Source: Candidatus Fermentibacterota bacterium
Lineage (GTDB): Bacteria > JAFGKV01
Assembly (NCBI GenBank): GCA_030620115.1
Contig: JAUXFG010000054.1
Coordinates: forward strand, 1-23,252
Reading direction: 5' to 3'
Length of the DNA: 23,252 nt
The position numbers and the translations under genes are program-made. Under the pieces are notes generated by a model, which saw only the letters and a program-made list of their open reading frames with translations, made no database searches and was not told where the DNA came from. Of this stretch, positions 14,543 through 23,207 are shown piece after piece (the first letter of the stretch is position 1; the number at the start of each line of letters is the position of its first letter).

Positions 14543-16669
14543 CTACTTGATGATCATGAACTTGCCGACCTCGACCTCACCATCCTTGGGGCCGGATGTG
14601 TACTCCACGCTGAACAGGTAGATATCACTGACGATGGACTGGTTGCTTCTACTGATAAGATCCCAGCTTTCTCTCGGGCTGTTGGGATCAGTATGTTCCA
14701 CGGTGTCCACAAGGTCCCCGTCAATGGAATAGATCCGGATTGTGGCGGTGCCTGGAACAAGGTTGATGAAGTCGAGTCGCCTCGTGTGTTCGGACCACCG
14801 CCTGCTTGGATCATAGGCCTCCCATAATGCGCCCTCGTAGTCGGCATCTATCCGGTACGGATTGGGAACCACCCTGATTGGCACATCGGCCCCGAATTCA
14901 TTCGCTGCCGGAAAGATGGGGCCAAGCTCTAGGAAGTGCTTCAGTATCGAGCTCTCAAGCATGCCCAGGCCGGCTCGTTCATTGCCGATGTCGAATCCTA
15001 CGACCGAGTAGTAGTAAGGATAGTTCGCCGTCAGGCCCGTGTCGACGAAGGTATATGCATAGGTAGTGTCGCCATCGCTGTCCTGATACGGTGGTGGCGG
15101 CCACTCCGGAATATAGTCAACCACCGAGTCGACTTTGACCCATTCATAAAGGAGCGTCGAGCTCATCAGGGTCCCATATCTACTCCGGTAGATGCGGTAT
15201 CCCGCAAAGTCAATCGTCCTGGTGAACGGATCAATGCTGAATTCGGAATCACGAGACCAGTTGAGCGTAACCTTGTTCGTACCAGGGATTGCCTGAAGGG
15301 TAGGAGCTGTGGGAGGAGGGGGGCCGGCGAAGTCGGGGATGCCGTCTCCTTCCACCCAGATGGTGTCTCCATCTTCGATCCTGAATTCCCCCCGGTAGCC
15401 ATCACCGTCCGTGTCCACGCCGGGAATGTCGTATACCCGGGCGGCCCACACGGCGTTGGCGGCAAAATCCGCGAAGTCGAAGACCCCTGGTGAACGGACG
15501 AAGTTCGCACCGCATACGTAGGCCAATGTCACCGGCAATGTATCCCCAACGGCAATAGAATCGAATGGGCCGAACGATAGGAGGAATCGTGTGTCCTCAT
15601 AAGGCGTGCCTGCGGGAATCTGATCTTCAACCTCGATCTGGTTGGGATCGAAATGGCCATTGGAGAGGATCCGGTATTTGGCCACATCGCCGTCGGGCGT
15701 GCCGCCGATATCCGTTGGATCAGCGGCCACTCTGGGGCCCCAGTCCCTGGTGGCATTGGTATCCGACAGCCACCAGTTGTAGCTTACCTTGAGATCCGGG
15801 TTAGGTGTCCTGACGATGCGTACCCCGCTGACCCCTGCGGTGCCGTCTGATCCGAAGTAGTCGGCGATCCACGCCATGTTGATGGTGATGGAATCGCCGA
15901 ACACGTCCACGGTCTTTTCCTGGAACCCGGTTACATCATCCTGTGCCCCGTCGGAAAGATCAGTGTTGGGGCCGACACAGTCACCATCTATGTAGATCCC
16001 GATATATACATCATAGATCGCATTGTTGTCTTCGCGGATATTCGTCACCGAGAAGTCCATGATGATGAAATCTTCGGCATAGGAATAGCTCCAGGCGTAG
16101 CTTCTTTGTGTGACCTCGATTCCCATGGGTGTGTGCGCGCTAGGAACATCGTTGTATGTCGCGGTGGTGAATGTATCGGCGTAGATGGCGATGAAATCTT
16201 CCTCCGACACGGCGCGGGCAGCCATAGCGGAATCGGAGCTGGTGGTGGAAAGGGACTCAATGAGGCAGGGCACCTCCTTCACCGTGCATGGGAACATCTC
16301 GTTCTCATGCTGCCACCCATCGGCGCCCACCGAAACCAAGGTGTCATTGCCTACAACACCGCCGACCCACAGTGCTCCCTGGAAGAGGTAGTCGACGCCC
16401 GAGCCGGCAGGGAACTCACATTTCGGCAACCAGTAATCAGTTCCGCGGTAGTCGATCTGTTCGTCGTTGCCGAAGAATCCAAAATTCGATATGGTCAGCC
16501 ACATATTGCCGACTCTGTGTGTTTTCTGCTCCCTGGCGGGCTTGTCATCAGCAGGAGCCAGGAGCGCCGAGCCGTCGTCGGAGATCTTCTCCCATCTCGC
16601 CAGACCGGGAGAGGCAGTCAATACGAAAAGCCCGAGGATCAGCAGGTGGCAACCGGGAAAGCGCTTCAT
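14543..16669 (-). CDS. Exported FN3 protein with FlgD/T9SS-like C-terminal domain
   Basis: The 708-residue product has a signal peptide (about 1-24, ending PGLA), a large N-terminal region of unknown fold (about 45-420), a D-x-D-x-D-G stretch (DTDGDGYRGEF, 419-429), a fibronectin-III-like domain (about 452-580) and a C-terminal Ig-like domain. That last domain starts VPNPYRID (601) and continues TATIRIYSIDGDLVDTV, with YLFSVEYTSG and a terminal GKFMIIK. This tail resembles FlgD Ig-like and type IX sorting domains common in FCB and candidate-phylum proteins. AGGAGG precedes the ATG and overlaps the receptor's TAG stop. It is probably a cell-surface or periplasmic partner of the receptor. No enzymatic motif is visible. 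Confidence 0.82.
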   Translation of the reverse strand: MKRFPGCHLLILGLFVLTASPGLARWEKISDDGSALLAPADDKPAREQKTHRVGNMWLTISNFGFFGNDEQIDYRGTDYWLPKCEFPAGSGVDYLFQGALWVGGVVGNDTLVSVGADGWQHENEMFPCTVKEVPCLIESLSTTSSDSAMAARAVSEEDFIAIYADTFTTATYNDVPSAHTPMGIEVTQRSYAWSYSYAEDFIIMDFSVTNIREDNNAIYDVYIGIYIDGDCVGPNTDLSDGAQDDVTGFQEKTVDVFGDSITINMAWIADYFGSDGTAGVSGVRIVRTPNPDLKVSYNWWLSDTNATRDWGPRVAADPTDIGGTPDGDVAKYRILSNGHFDPNQIEVEDQIPAGTPYEDTRFLLSFGPFDSIAVGDTLPVTLAYVCGANFVRSPGVFDFADFAANAVWAARVYDIPGVDTDGDGYRGEFRIEDGDTIWVEGDGIPDFAGPPPPTAPTLQAIPGTNKVTLNWSRDSEFSIDPFTRTIDFAGYRIYRSRYGTLMSSTLLYEWVKVDSVVDYIPEWPPPPYQDSDGDTTYAYTFVDTGLTANYPYYYSVVGFDIGNERAGLGMLESSILKHFLELGPIFPAANEFGADVPIRVVPNPYRIDADYEGALWEAYDPSRRWSEHTRRLDFINLVPGTATIRIYSIDGDLVDTVEHTDPNSPRESWDLISRSNQSIVSDIYLFSVEYTSGPKDGEVEVGKFMIIK

Positions 16670-16680
16670 CGTCTGTCCTC

Positions 16681-19600
16681 CTAGAAACGAGCCTTGAACC
16701 CAAGACGGATATTGCGCCTCGGGTGGTAGTTGTATGGATCTCTGAGACTGAGTCTCCCATCACCCCACGGCGTTCCCCATCTCTCCTCCACTTCACGGAT
16801 GTTGTCGCGATCGAGCACATTCCTCACATCCAGAATGAGATCAAAATTCGTTCCCGCCAACTTGAATCCCTTGTTGAATTTGATGTCCAGCTCGCTGGTG
16901 TATGGCTTGCGGGCGTTGTTGCCCACATTCTCACCTTCGACTTTGTTGTTCAGCTCGTCCCTAAGGGTATACGGAAGACCGCTTCCATACTTCCATAGGA
17001 AGTTAAGGCCCCAATCCGATGGGAGTCCGAGGCCGAAAAGATGCAGTTCATCCCCTGGGAAGAAGCGGAAATCCGCGTTTAGAGTGATTGAATGCCTCTC
17101 ATCCCAGTCGAGATTGTTCTCCTTGAGCGGGAGGTTTTCGCCGGCATAGCCGGAATCATAGACGCTCCGGTCTGAAGAGCTCTTGCCCGTGGCCATCATA
17201 TAACCATAGGCAGCAGTGCCGCTTATGTGGTTGGAGTAGCGCTTCTCGAAGTTGATCTCGAATCCTCGGATTCTACCGAAGTCCACATTGCCATAGACAT
17301 AAAATCGGTCGTAGCGGTCGCCGAGCACCCATTGATTCACGAGATCGAACACATCTTTGAAAAAGCCCGTCACATCGACCTTGAAGTTGTCATTGAACGC
17401 GTGATCGACACCGAATTCATAGGCCACGGTTCGCTCCGGCTGTAGATTCGGGTTTCCAAATAGGCTGTAGGCGGAGGGCCCCTGGGTGTCCCGCGCATAG
17501 ACTTTGTCGAATTCCGGCCATTCGACAAAGTGGCCGTAGTTGAAGTAGAGCACATCATGATCGGTGATGGGATGGCTGATGCCCAATCGGGGGCTGAAGT
17601 AGAACGTCCAGAGATCTATGGGGATCAGCTCGCCTGACTGGTCGTAGATCTCCCGGTCCTTGAGCTCTGTCCCGAGGTAGCGGAAATCGAGCCTGAGGCC
17701 GGCGTTCACGATGAGGCCCTCGAACTCCATCTTGTCCTGGAGGTAGAATGCCCCGTCTATGGGACTCCTTTCGTAGAAGTCGCGGAACACGCCACGATCA
17801 GGATAGCCCGTTGCACTGTCTGCCTCATCATCAGCAAAAGGGTATTCGCGGTGTGGATATTGTATCTCTTTATGCTCGAATTCATTCAAACTGAGAAGAA
17901 AACCGGTCTTGGTTTGATGGTGTTTCCCGATCTGACTGGTGAGATCGAACTTCAGAGTATAGATACTTTCCTTGCGCGAGTGCCACTGGGCCCACTGATC
18001 ATACGTGCCTTCTCGGCCTTCATTGTAGAGTCCGTTCCAGTTCGCGTCGTCGAAAGGCTCACCAAAAAGGTCAACAATACCATTCTGATTGTAGTCTACC
18101 CACTCGCTGTCGGGATTGTTGGGATCTCCGTCTCCGTCAGGTTCTCCGTTGCCGTTCCAGTCATCATACTGTGGCCGCCATTCGGGTGGATCATGCTTGC
18201 CGTTCCCCTCGGTGCCGTATGGGTTGGAGACCGGGTCATAGTTGTCACCGGCAGGATCTGAGGGGTCGGATCCTTCTTCCCTCTCATCAGGAATGCCGTC
18301 GATGCCCACATCAAAGAACTCCTCGGCCGGGAAGCCGGGGTCTGCAAAACCGTCGTATGGATCCCACCAGCTATTCCCGTTCCAGTCAGTGAAACTCTCG
18401 CCGGGATCGTACACGCCATTGCCCTCGACAAAGGTGAAGTATTGGACCGCGTAGCTATTCGTCGCGACCCACATCTGATCCATCCGGAGATCGCCCTCCC
18501 CAGGTTGCCAGAATCCATCGTTGTTGAGATCATTCCAAGGATCGTATTCACCGTTGAACTCGTAGTCCATGTAGGCCACTTCTCCACTGCTGAACTCACC
18601 ATCGCCATTCACATCAACAAAGTCCCAGCCGTCCTGGTATGGCTCACCCTCATCCCATCGGTCGTTTCCATTCACATCGTGAAATGCTTCGGCGAAGTCG
18701 AACTGGCCGTTCGGGCCGTCATACATACCATTGCCGTTCACATCTTCGTAAGGTTCACCGGGATCCCACACATGATTCCCCTCGCCTCTATCGCGGTCAC
18801 CGGTGAGCGGATCACCATCCGCTCCCACATCTTGGTAGGGTTCCCCATCCAGCCACGGCTCCCAGAAGTCAGGAACCGAGCCGGTGTAGCTTCCACCGAA
18901 ATACGACCAAGGAAGGATCAGCATGTCTTCGAAGTCCGACAGCAAATCGTCGAAGCTTCGGTACTCACCCCAATCTCCCCAGGCGCCTACGGGCAGGATC
19001 TTCGGAAACCAATCAGGTCGATGCCCCCCTGGAAGCAGCTCATATTTGGTTCGAAAGAGCCCGGCGTTCACGGCATAGAAGGTGCTGTTGCTGAGCGTAT
19101 GGGTCCAGTTGATGTTCATGTGGTCGGATGTTCGTCTGGTTCGATAGTTGGTGTCGGGTGTGTACCGTTTCTGCCAGCTCGATCCATCGTTTCGGTCATC
19201 AGAGCCGCGGTAGCTGAAGGTTACCTTCATCTGCGGTTTGAAGCGATATGTCAGCTTTGTTGAAAGTGAGTAGCTGTTGTACTGCTTGTCTGGCAAAGAG
19301 AGGCCAAGTACCTTTCGATCAGGACGGTCCCGCCCGTTTGGTCGATACCCGTCGGTGATATTTGCGTCGAACGACGCGAAGTAGCTGAGATTGTCACCCG
19401 GCAGCTTGACGCCGAGCGTGGGGAGCAGAAATGTCGTGATCGGTTCGGGCCCCCCTAACGAGAGTTGCATATGCTGGGTGCCGAATGAGAACTTGCCCGG
19501 TATGATATCTTTCCCATCAATGCTTAGTTGATCGGTCTTATAGCTGAACGTTCCCGAGGTGGTTGTTACATTCCCTTCTTTGGTTATGAGGTTGATGATA

Positions 19601-20271
19601 CCCGACTGGGCATTGCCGTATTCCGCATTGAAGCCGCCGGTAAGCACCGACATCTCTTCGATGGCGTTGGAAGCAACATTGAGACCGGAGTTGCCACCGA
19701 CCAAGGGATCGTTGATCACCATCCCGTCAACCATGTAGATCACCTCGCCACCACGACCGCCGCGAACGTGAAGCTCACCGCCCTCGACTTTCATGGATGT
19801 CTGTGCTTCCAAAGCCTCGGTATAGTCGTCCACGGGCATGTTTTCCAATGTCTCGGCACTGATCTGGCGCCGAGAATCGGTGACGTCGATTTCAACAATA
19901 GGTTTGATCGCCTTGATCACGACCGCATCGAGGCCGATGACCTCCGGGGTCAAGTCCAGCGTTCCAAGATTGATAGTCAGATCGCTGGCCACCTGGACGT
20001 CGGTGATCTTGAGCTCAGCGAATCCGATCATGCTCACCTTGACGACATGGCGCCCTGGCGGTACCTGCATGATGCTGAAGTGCCCTTCGACGTCACACAC
20101 CGCACCGAAATAGGTTTCCTCAACCATGACCTGCGCACCGGGCATGGGATTTCCATTGTCGTCGACCACGCGGCCGGTGATCTTCCCGGTGACTCCTCCG
20201 AGGGCCGAAACGGCGAGTATGGATGTCAGGACGAAAGTGAGAAGTAGCCGGGGACCCTTCATTCCACTCAT
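16681..20271 (-). CDS. TonB-dependent receptor-like protein with an Asp/Asn/Gly-rich loop
   Basis: The 1196-residue product starts at the ATG at 20271: AAGGAGG lies 9 bases upstream, and the residues between 20373 and 20271 lack family features. It has a signal peptide (about 1-25), a carboxypeptidase-regulatory-like domain (about 30-116: GKITGRVVDDNGNPMPGAQV), a plug domain (about 131-236: LHVRGGRGGEVIYMVDGMVI, TGGFNAEYGNAQSGIINLIT) and a beta-barrel ending LGFKARF, with a final aromatic residue. At about residues 474-758 the barrel is interrupted by an unusual segment full of D-x-[DN]-x-[DN]-G motifs (DVNGNGMYD, DVNGNDRWDEGEPY, DVNGDGEFSSGE, DLNNDGFWQPGE, DYNQNGIVD). These resemble calcium-binding EF-hand or thrombospondin type-3 loops. 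The architecture is that of SusC-type importers. A substrate cannot be named, and no SusD partner is present. Confidence 0.88.
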   Translation of the reverse strand: MSGMKGPRLLLTFVLTSILAVSALGGVTGKITGRVVDDNGNPMPGAQVMVEETYFGAVCDVEGHFSIMQVPPGRHVVKVSMIGFAELKITDVQVASDLTINLGTLDLTPEVIGLDAVVIKAIKPIVEIDVTDSRRQISAETLENMPVDDYTEALEAQTSMKVEGGELHVRGGRGGEVIYMVDGMVINDPLVGGNSGLNVASNAIEEMSVLTGGFNAEYGNAQSGIINLITKEGNVTTTSGTFSYKTDQLSIDGKDIIPGKFSFGTQHMQLSLGGPEPITTFLLPTLGVKLPGDNLSYFASFDANITDGYRPNGRDRPDRKVLGLSLPDKQYNSYSLSTKLTYRFKPQMKVTFSYRGSDDRNDGSSWQKRYTPDTNYRTRRTSDHMNINWTHTLSNSTFYAVNAGLFRTKYELLPGGHRPDWFPKILPVGAWGDWGEYRSFDDLLSDFEDMLILPWSYFGGSYTGSVPDFWEPWLDGEPYQDVGADGDPLTGDRDRGEGNHVWDPGEPYEDVNGNGMYDGPNGQFDFAEAFHDVNGNDRWDEGEPYQDGWDFVDVNGDGEFSSGEVAYMDYEFNGEYDPWNDLNNDGFWQPGEGDLRMDQMWVATNSYAVQYFTFVEGNGVYDPGESFTDWNGNSWWDPYDGFADPGFPAEEFFDVGIDGIPDEREEGSDPSDPAGDNYDPVSNPYGTEGNGKHDPPEWRPQYDDWNGNGEPDGDGDPNNPDSEWVDYNQNGIVDLFGEPFDDANWNGLYNEGREGTYDQWAQWHSRKESIYTLKFDLTSQIGKHHQTKTGFLLSLNEFEHKEIQYPHREYPFADDEADSATGYPDRGVFRDFYERSPIDGAFYLQDKMEFEGLIVNAGLRLDFRYLGTELKDREIYDQSGELIPIDLWTFYFSPRLGISHPITDHDVLYFNYGHFVEWPEFDKVYARDTQGPSAYSLFGNPNLQPERTVAYEFGVDHAFNDNFKVDVTGFFKDVFDLVNQWVLGDRYDRFYVYGNVDFGRIRGFEINFEKRYSNHISGTAAYGYMMATGKSSSDRSVYDSGYAGENLPLKENNLDWDERHSITLNADFRFFPGDELHLFGLGLPSDWGLNFLWKYGSGLPYTLRDELNNKVEGENVGNNARKPYTSELDIKFNKGFKLAGTNFDLILDVRNVLDRDNIREVEERWGTPWGDGRLSLRDPYNYHPRRNIRLGFKARF
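18000..18852 (-). other. Coding region for a Ca-binding-like loop insertion in the receptor barrel
   Basis: About 285 residues are dominated by D, N, G, E, P and W, with at least ten D/N-rich loops often followed by GEPY, GEXF or DPW. Typical barrel strands resume at SIYTLKFDLTSQIG. This length is far greater than a normal extracellular loop and would project from the cell surface. Calcium binding is inferred from spacing, not shown. Confidence 0.75.
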
Positions 20272-20280
20272 CTTCGAGTA

Positions 20281-20461
20281 CCTCCTTAAAGCGGCAGTGT
20301 CGAAGTTCCCCCCCGCCGGGCGCCAAAGAAGCGCGGGGGATATGTTCATTCGTGATAGCCCCAAAAACAACATCCGAAGATTGCTTTATGCAAATATGGA
20401 CCTTACTATCTGCACATTCGCATGTCAACCCCATTTGCCGTGGATCAGGATGTTTGGCCCC
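20281..20461 (-). promoter_or_regulatory. Leader and possible promoter of the receptor operon
   Basis: On the minus strand a perfect TTGACA (20423-20428) is followed after 17 bases by TAAGGT, a weak -10. Between it and the start lies a GC-rich hairpin (CCCCGC 20311-20316 with GCGGGG 20333-20338) and then the AAGGAGG site at 20281-20287. Promoter strength and any leader regulation are uncertain. Confidence 0.35.
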
Positions 20462-20656
20462 TAGCCCGCACTTCTCACCGGCTTTCGAAGCGAAACGGCC
20501 GAGATGGTTCTGGATGCGAGGCTTGCGACCGAGACCCCCGGAGGCGTATCCTCTGCGATACGTCGAGGAGGCCGACGGAGCGTAACGAAGTCCCGCGTCG
20601 GACGCGGGATGCCATCTCGGCTGTTGCAGCCGAGAGTTGGTGAGAAGTTCGGGCTA
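20462..20656 (+). repeat. Terminal-inverted-repeat element, copy C (195 bp)
   Basis: TAGCCCGCACTTCTCACC (20462-20479) and GGTGAGAAGTTCGGGCTA (20639-20656) are inverted repeats with one mismatch. Second-level pairing is clear inside: CGGCCGAGATGG with CCATCTCGGCTG, CGTATC with GATACG, and TCCCGCGTC with GACGCGGGA. The whole unit can fold into a branched hairpin. It lies between the divergent receptor and lipoprotein genes, 14 bases before the proposed lipoprotein promoter. Confidence 0.88.
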
Positions 20657-20670
20657 TCGGGCATTCAGGG

Positions 20671-20700
20671 TTGACGAAAACATGACCTGGATGCTATTCT
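20671..20700 (+). promoter_or_regulatory. Putative sigma-70-type promoter of the lipoprotein gene
   Basis: TTGACG (20671-20676) and TATTCT (20695-20700) are 18 bases apart, about 80 bases before the ATG at 20784. The match is good but rests on inspection only. Confidence 0.5.
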
Positions 20701-20783
20701 GCGGGAATCAGATGTCGGGGTGTGCCTGCATGCTTCCGGCTTTCACCGCTTGATGATGCCGATTCACACATGGGAGCTTCACA

Positions 20784-22673
20784 ATGGTTCACAAAGCTAT
20801 CCTCCTATTCGTGGTTTGCTCGTTCTTCTGTTCCTTAGGGATATTCATGGGATGCGAACCGGAAGTTACCGGCGATGCGCTGGACAATATCCCACCTACA
20901 GTAAGGTTACCCAATTCCATGGCTGATTCCATGTATCTTTCCGCGGCCACCGTGATCAAGTGGATCGGAGATGATGCTGATGGCTTGGTTGTCGGCTATT
21001 CCTACCAAGTCGATGGTGGTGCGTGGACCCATGAAGGCGACAATGACAGCGATTGGAATCCGGCCACCGATGATCTGGAGAACCTTGCGATCGGCATCGA
21101 GAAGAACGGGGTTCCCGATCTCAATTGGGACGGTGGATTCGGCTTGCTAGGTGTGGACGACGATGGAGACAATGAGATCTCGGCCTACCCTGATTCGTCT
21201 CGCTACTATGGATACACCATCTATGCTGATGAAGAGCTCCCCAATGGTATCGACGACGATGGGGATGGGAGGATCGATGAAGACTGCTGGGGTTGGGACG
21301 CAAACCGGGATGGGGACTGCGGGTATGATCCGGAACCGCATGTGGATGAAGACCCCAGAGACGGTGTTGATAATGACGGAGACGGTCTCGTCGACGAAGA
21401 TCCCATCAATCGGCCCCGTTGGGTTCGGGCTATTGGTGTCGCAGGCGAATGGACGTATTGGTCAGAGGCGACACAGGACTCGGTGAATTTCCCCGCGCTG
21501 GGCGGCGGCGTTGGTGAGATACATACATTCAGTGTGAAATGTATCGACAACCAGAAGGCTGAATCCGAGCCCGTCGGGCTCGCCGTTTTTACGACGACCT
21601 TCCTGCCGATTCCTGAAATTGTCGAAGGGCCCACCAACGGCCAAGAGGTTTTCATGTGGCCCGATACCACAGAGACGTGGCATGGCGTCAGGTTTGCATT
21701 GGGTGGGGATGATGTTCATCGAGACGTGTATTACAACATCATTGAAGATGGACGCGTGGTGCGGTGGGCGTGGTGGCTGGATGATTCCTTGTTTGTACCA
21801 TCACGAGATGATTTCAGTCCCGATAACGAGGCCGTGATTTTTAATGGTGTGTCCCGGAATGGTCTGGTCTATGACCTGCCCACAGGATGGCACACGCTCT
21901 ACGTGTCCTGCATGGATAATGCCCAGGCTATTTCGGACAGCATTGTTTCGCGAGCATTCTATGCGGTCAATCCGTCGTTCTCCAAGGAGATACTAATGGT
22001 GGATGCGGCCTATGAGCCTTTCCCCGGCGCATGGGATGAAGAGGAGATCTATGAGAACACCCTTCTTCTTGGCGTCGATGTGACACGAATCACCATGCCG
22101 GGGCCGCCGGAAGCGAACAGCTACTTCCTCCAGCCATCGGACGTAGGCGACTACAAGGCCATCTACTGGTACAAGGGAGGCACCGAACAGGATACTCTCC
22201 TGTCGAATCAGAAGGAGCTCTTTTCGGAGTACCTGAGTCTTGGCGGGAATCTCGTGATCGAGGGGTTGAGGACAATCAATGACTCGTTCACCTACACCAT
22301 TCCCAAGGAGTTCAGAGAGGGCGACTTTGCCTATGATTGCCTTGGCCTGGCTTCCGCGGATGAACCTGTGGGGTACCCGTTCGAAGGCGCTACAGGGGCG
22401 GTGAGCGAGTATCCGGATGTGCGACTGAAGGCGGGGGCATTTCCTTTCCCGGGGTTGCCGTTCACGACCACGGTCGATGCGCGGGACGAGGCTGCCGTTA
22501 TCATGCACATGATTTCGTCCGATGACGCGGCCAACGGGCTTCCCCTGGCCGTGCGTTATCATTCTGGTGCTTCGGGTGCGACCGCGCTTTTCTTTGGTTT
22601 TCCCATTATGTATCTGGAGCCTGATGACCTCCCGGCCCTGGGGCAGGCGATCATGGCTGATCTAGGGTTGTAA
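20784..22673 (+). CDS. Putative lipoprotein with Ca-binding-like DxDxDG loops
   Basis: The 629-residue product starts with a short signal peptide ending FMGC. C24 is a likely lipidation site, although the lipobox is not canonical. GGGAG precedes the ATG. An Ig-like region follows (about 37-82: PPTVRL, VIKWIGDDADGLVVGYSY). Between 124 and 206 there are repeated acidic loops (VDDDGDNE, NGIDDDGDGRIDED, DANRDGDCG, NGIDDDG-like GVDNDGDGLVDED), typical of thrombospondin type-3 or MopE-like calcium motifs. A second Ig-like region follows. The C-terminal third (about 395-629) has alternating strands such as EILMVDAAYE, YKAIYWYKGG and LSLGGNLVIEGL, resembling a ThuA/glutamine-amidotransferase-like fold without a visible catalytic Cys. 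It is divergent from the receptor operon and followed by a strong terminator. A surface partner of the receptor is possible. Confidence 0.8.
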   Translation: MVHKAILLFVVCSFFCSLGIFMGCEPEVTGDALDNIPPTVRLPNSMADSMYLSAATVIKWIGDDADGLVVGYSYQVDGGAWTHEGDNDSDWNPATDDLENLAIGIEKNGVPDLNWDGGFGLLGVDDDGDNEISAYPDSSRYYGYTIYADEELPNGIDDDGDGRIDEDCWGWDANRDGDCGYDPEPHVDEDPRDGVDNDGDGLVDEDPINRPRWVRAIGVAGEWTYWSEATQDSVNFPALGGGVGEIHTFSVKCIDNQKAESEPVGLAVFTTTFLPIPEIVEGPTNGQEVFMWPDTTETWHGVRFALGGDDVHRDVYYNIIEDGRVVRWAWWLDDSLFVPSRDDFSPDNEAVIFNGVSRNGLVYDLPTGWHTLYVSCMDNAQAISDSIVSRAFYAVNPSFSKEILMVDAAYEPFPGAWDEEEIYENTLLLGVDVTRITMPGPPEANSYFLQPSDVGDYKAIYWYKGGTEQDTLLSNQKELFSEYLSLGGNLVIEGLRTINDSFTYTIPKEFREGDFAYDCLGLASADEPVGYPFEGATGAVSEYPDVRLKAGAFPFPGLPFTTTVDARDEAAVIMHMISSDDAANGLPLAVRYHSGASGATALFFGFPIMYLEPDDLPALGQAIMADLGL

Positions 22674-22702
22674 CCACTCGCTATTGAAGTTTGCGTCGGG
22701 GT

Positions 22703-22733
22703 CGCCAGGAGGCGGCTCCGGCGTTTTTATTTT
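22703..22733 (+). terminator. Rho-independent terminator of the lipoprotein gene
   Basis: CGCCAGGAG (22703-22711) pairs with CTCCGGCG (22716-22723) with one bulged A and a 4-base loop, followed directly by TTTTTATTTT. It lies 30 bases after the stop codon. Confidence 0.88.
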
Positions 22734-22763
22734 CTGCCACCGACACATGTGAGGTATACACGC

Positions 22764-23144
22764 ATGATAACCATCGATCATTTCGCCGTGCGGTTTTCCT
22801 CGAGGGAGCGAGCGGAGAGGATTTTTGCTCACTGTCTGGGAATGAGGAAGCTACGTTCGTTCACCATCGGCTCGGAAATCAGCGCGGCCTTCTTCGGTCT
22901 CGACGTTTCTATCGAGATTCTTGTCTACGGCGAGGAGAAGCGGATCGTGGAAGCTTTCATCTTGCCGGATGGGGGCTCAATCCCGCCACCCACACATGTC
23001 TGCCTCAAAGTGCCAGACCTTGCGCGGATCCTGGACAAGGCACAAGAGCTCGGCTTGGAGATTCGAAAGACCTTGGTTGGTGACCACGAGGTGTTTTTCC
23101 TGAAAGATGATGACGAAAATCTCTATGAGATGAAGCAGGGGTAG
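22764..23144 (+). CDS. Small VOC (glyoxalase/bleomycin-resistance) superfamily protein
   Basis: The 126-residue product has two beta-alpha-beta-beta-beta modules: MITIDHFAVRF with LGMRKLRSFTI and SIEILVYGEE, then PTHVCLKVPDLARILDKAQE with EVFFLKDDDENLYEMKQ. H6, E50 or nearby, H in THVCL and E in LYEM are at the usual places of VOC metal ligands. GTGAGG lies 9 bases before the ATG at 22764, which I prefer to the GTG at 22749. Family members include lyases, isomerases and dioxygenases; this one cannot be placed further. It follows a terminator, so it is probably transcribed on its own. Confidence 0.85.
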   Translation: MITIDHFAVRFSSRERAERIFAHCLGMRKLRSFTIGSEISAAFFGLDVSIEILVYGEEKRIVEAFILPDGGSIPPPTHVCLKVPDLARILDKAQELGLEIRKTLVGDHEVFFLKDDDENLYEMKQG

Positions 23145-23203
23145 GGAATGGGATTGGGAATGGGGTGTTGGGGTGATGGGGGAATGGGGGATGGGGGATG
23201 GGG
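23144..23203 (+). repeat. G-rich imperfect tandem tract
   Basis: Nine runs of three to five G are separated by short AT-containing spacers (GGGAATGGGATTGGG, then GGGGGATGGGGGATGGGG). It begins in the stop codon of the VOC gene. The spacing fits the rule for G-quadruplex formation on the plus strand or its RNA. Confidence 0.75.
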
Positions 23204-23207
23204 AAGA

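Noticed and set aside
13597-16669. A complete type IX secretion locus
   Set aside because: A PorV/PorQ-like protein and a FlgD/T9SS-like tail are present, but no PorU, SprA, PorK-N or other machinery gene is in the window, and these domains also occur in organisms without the system.
20272-20373. N-terminal extension of the receptor frame
   Set aside because: The AAGGAGG site and signal peptide place the start at 20271; the upstream part covers the leader hairpin.
22749-22763. GTG start for the VOC protein
   Set aside because: The GTG is part of the GTGAGG ribosome site for the ATG at 22764, which begins the family's first strand correctly.
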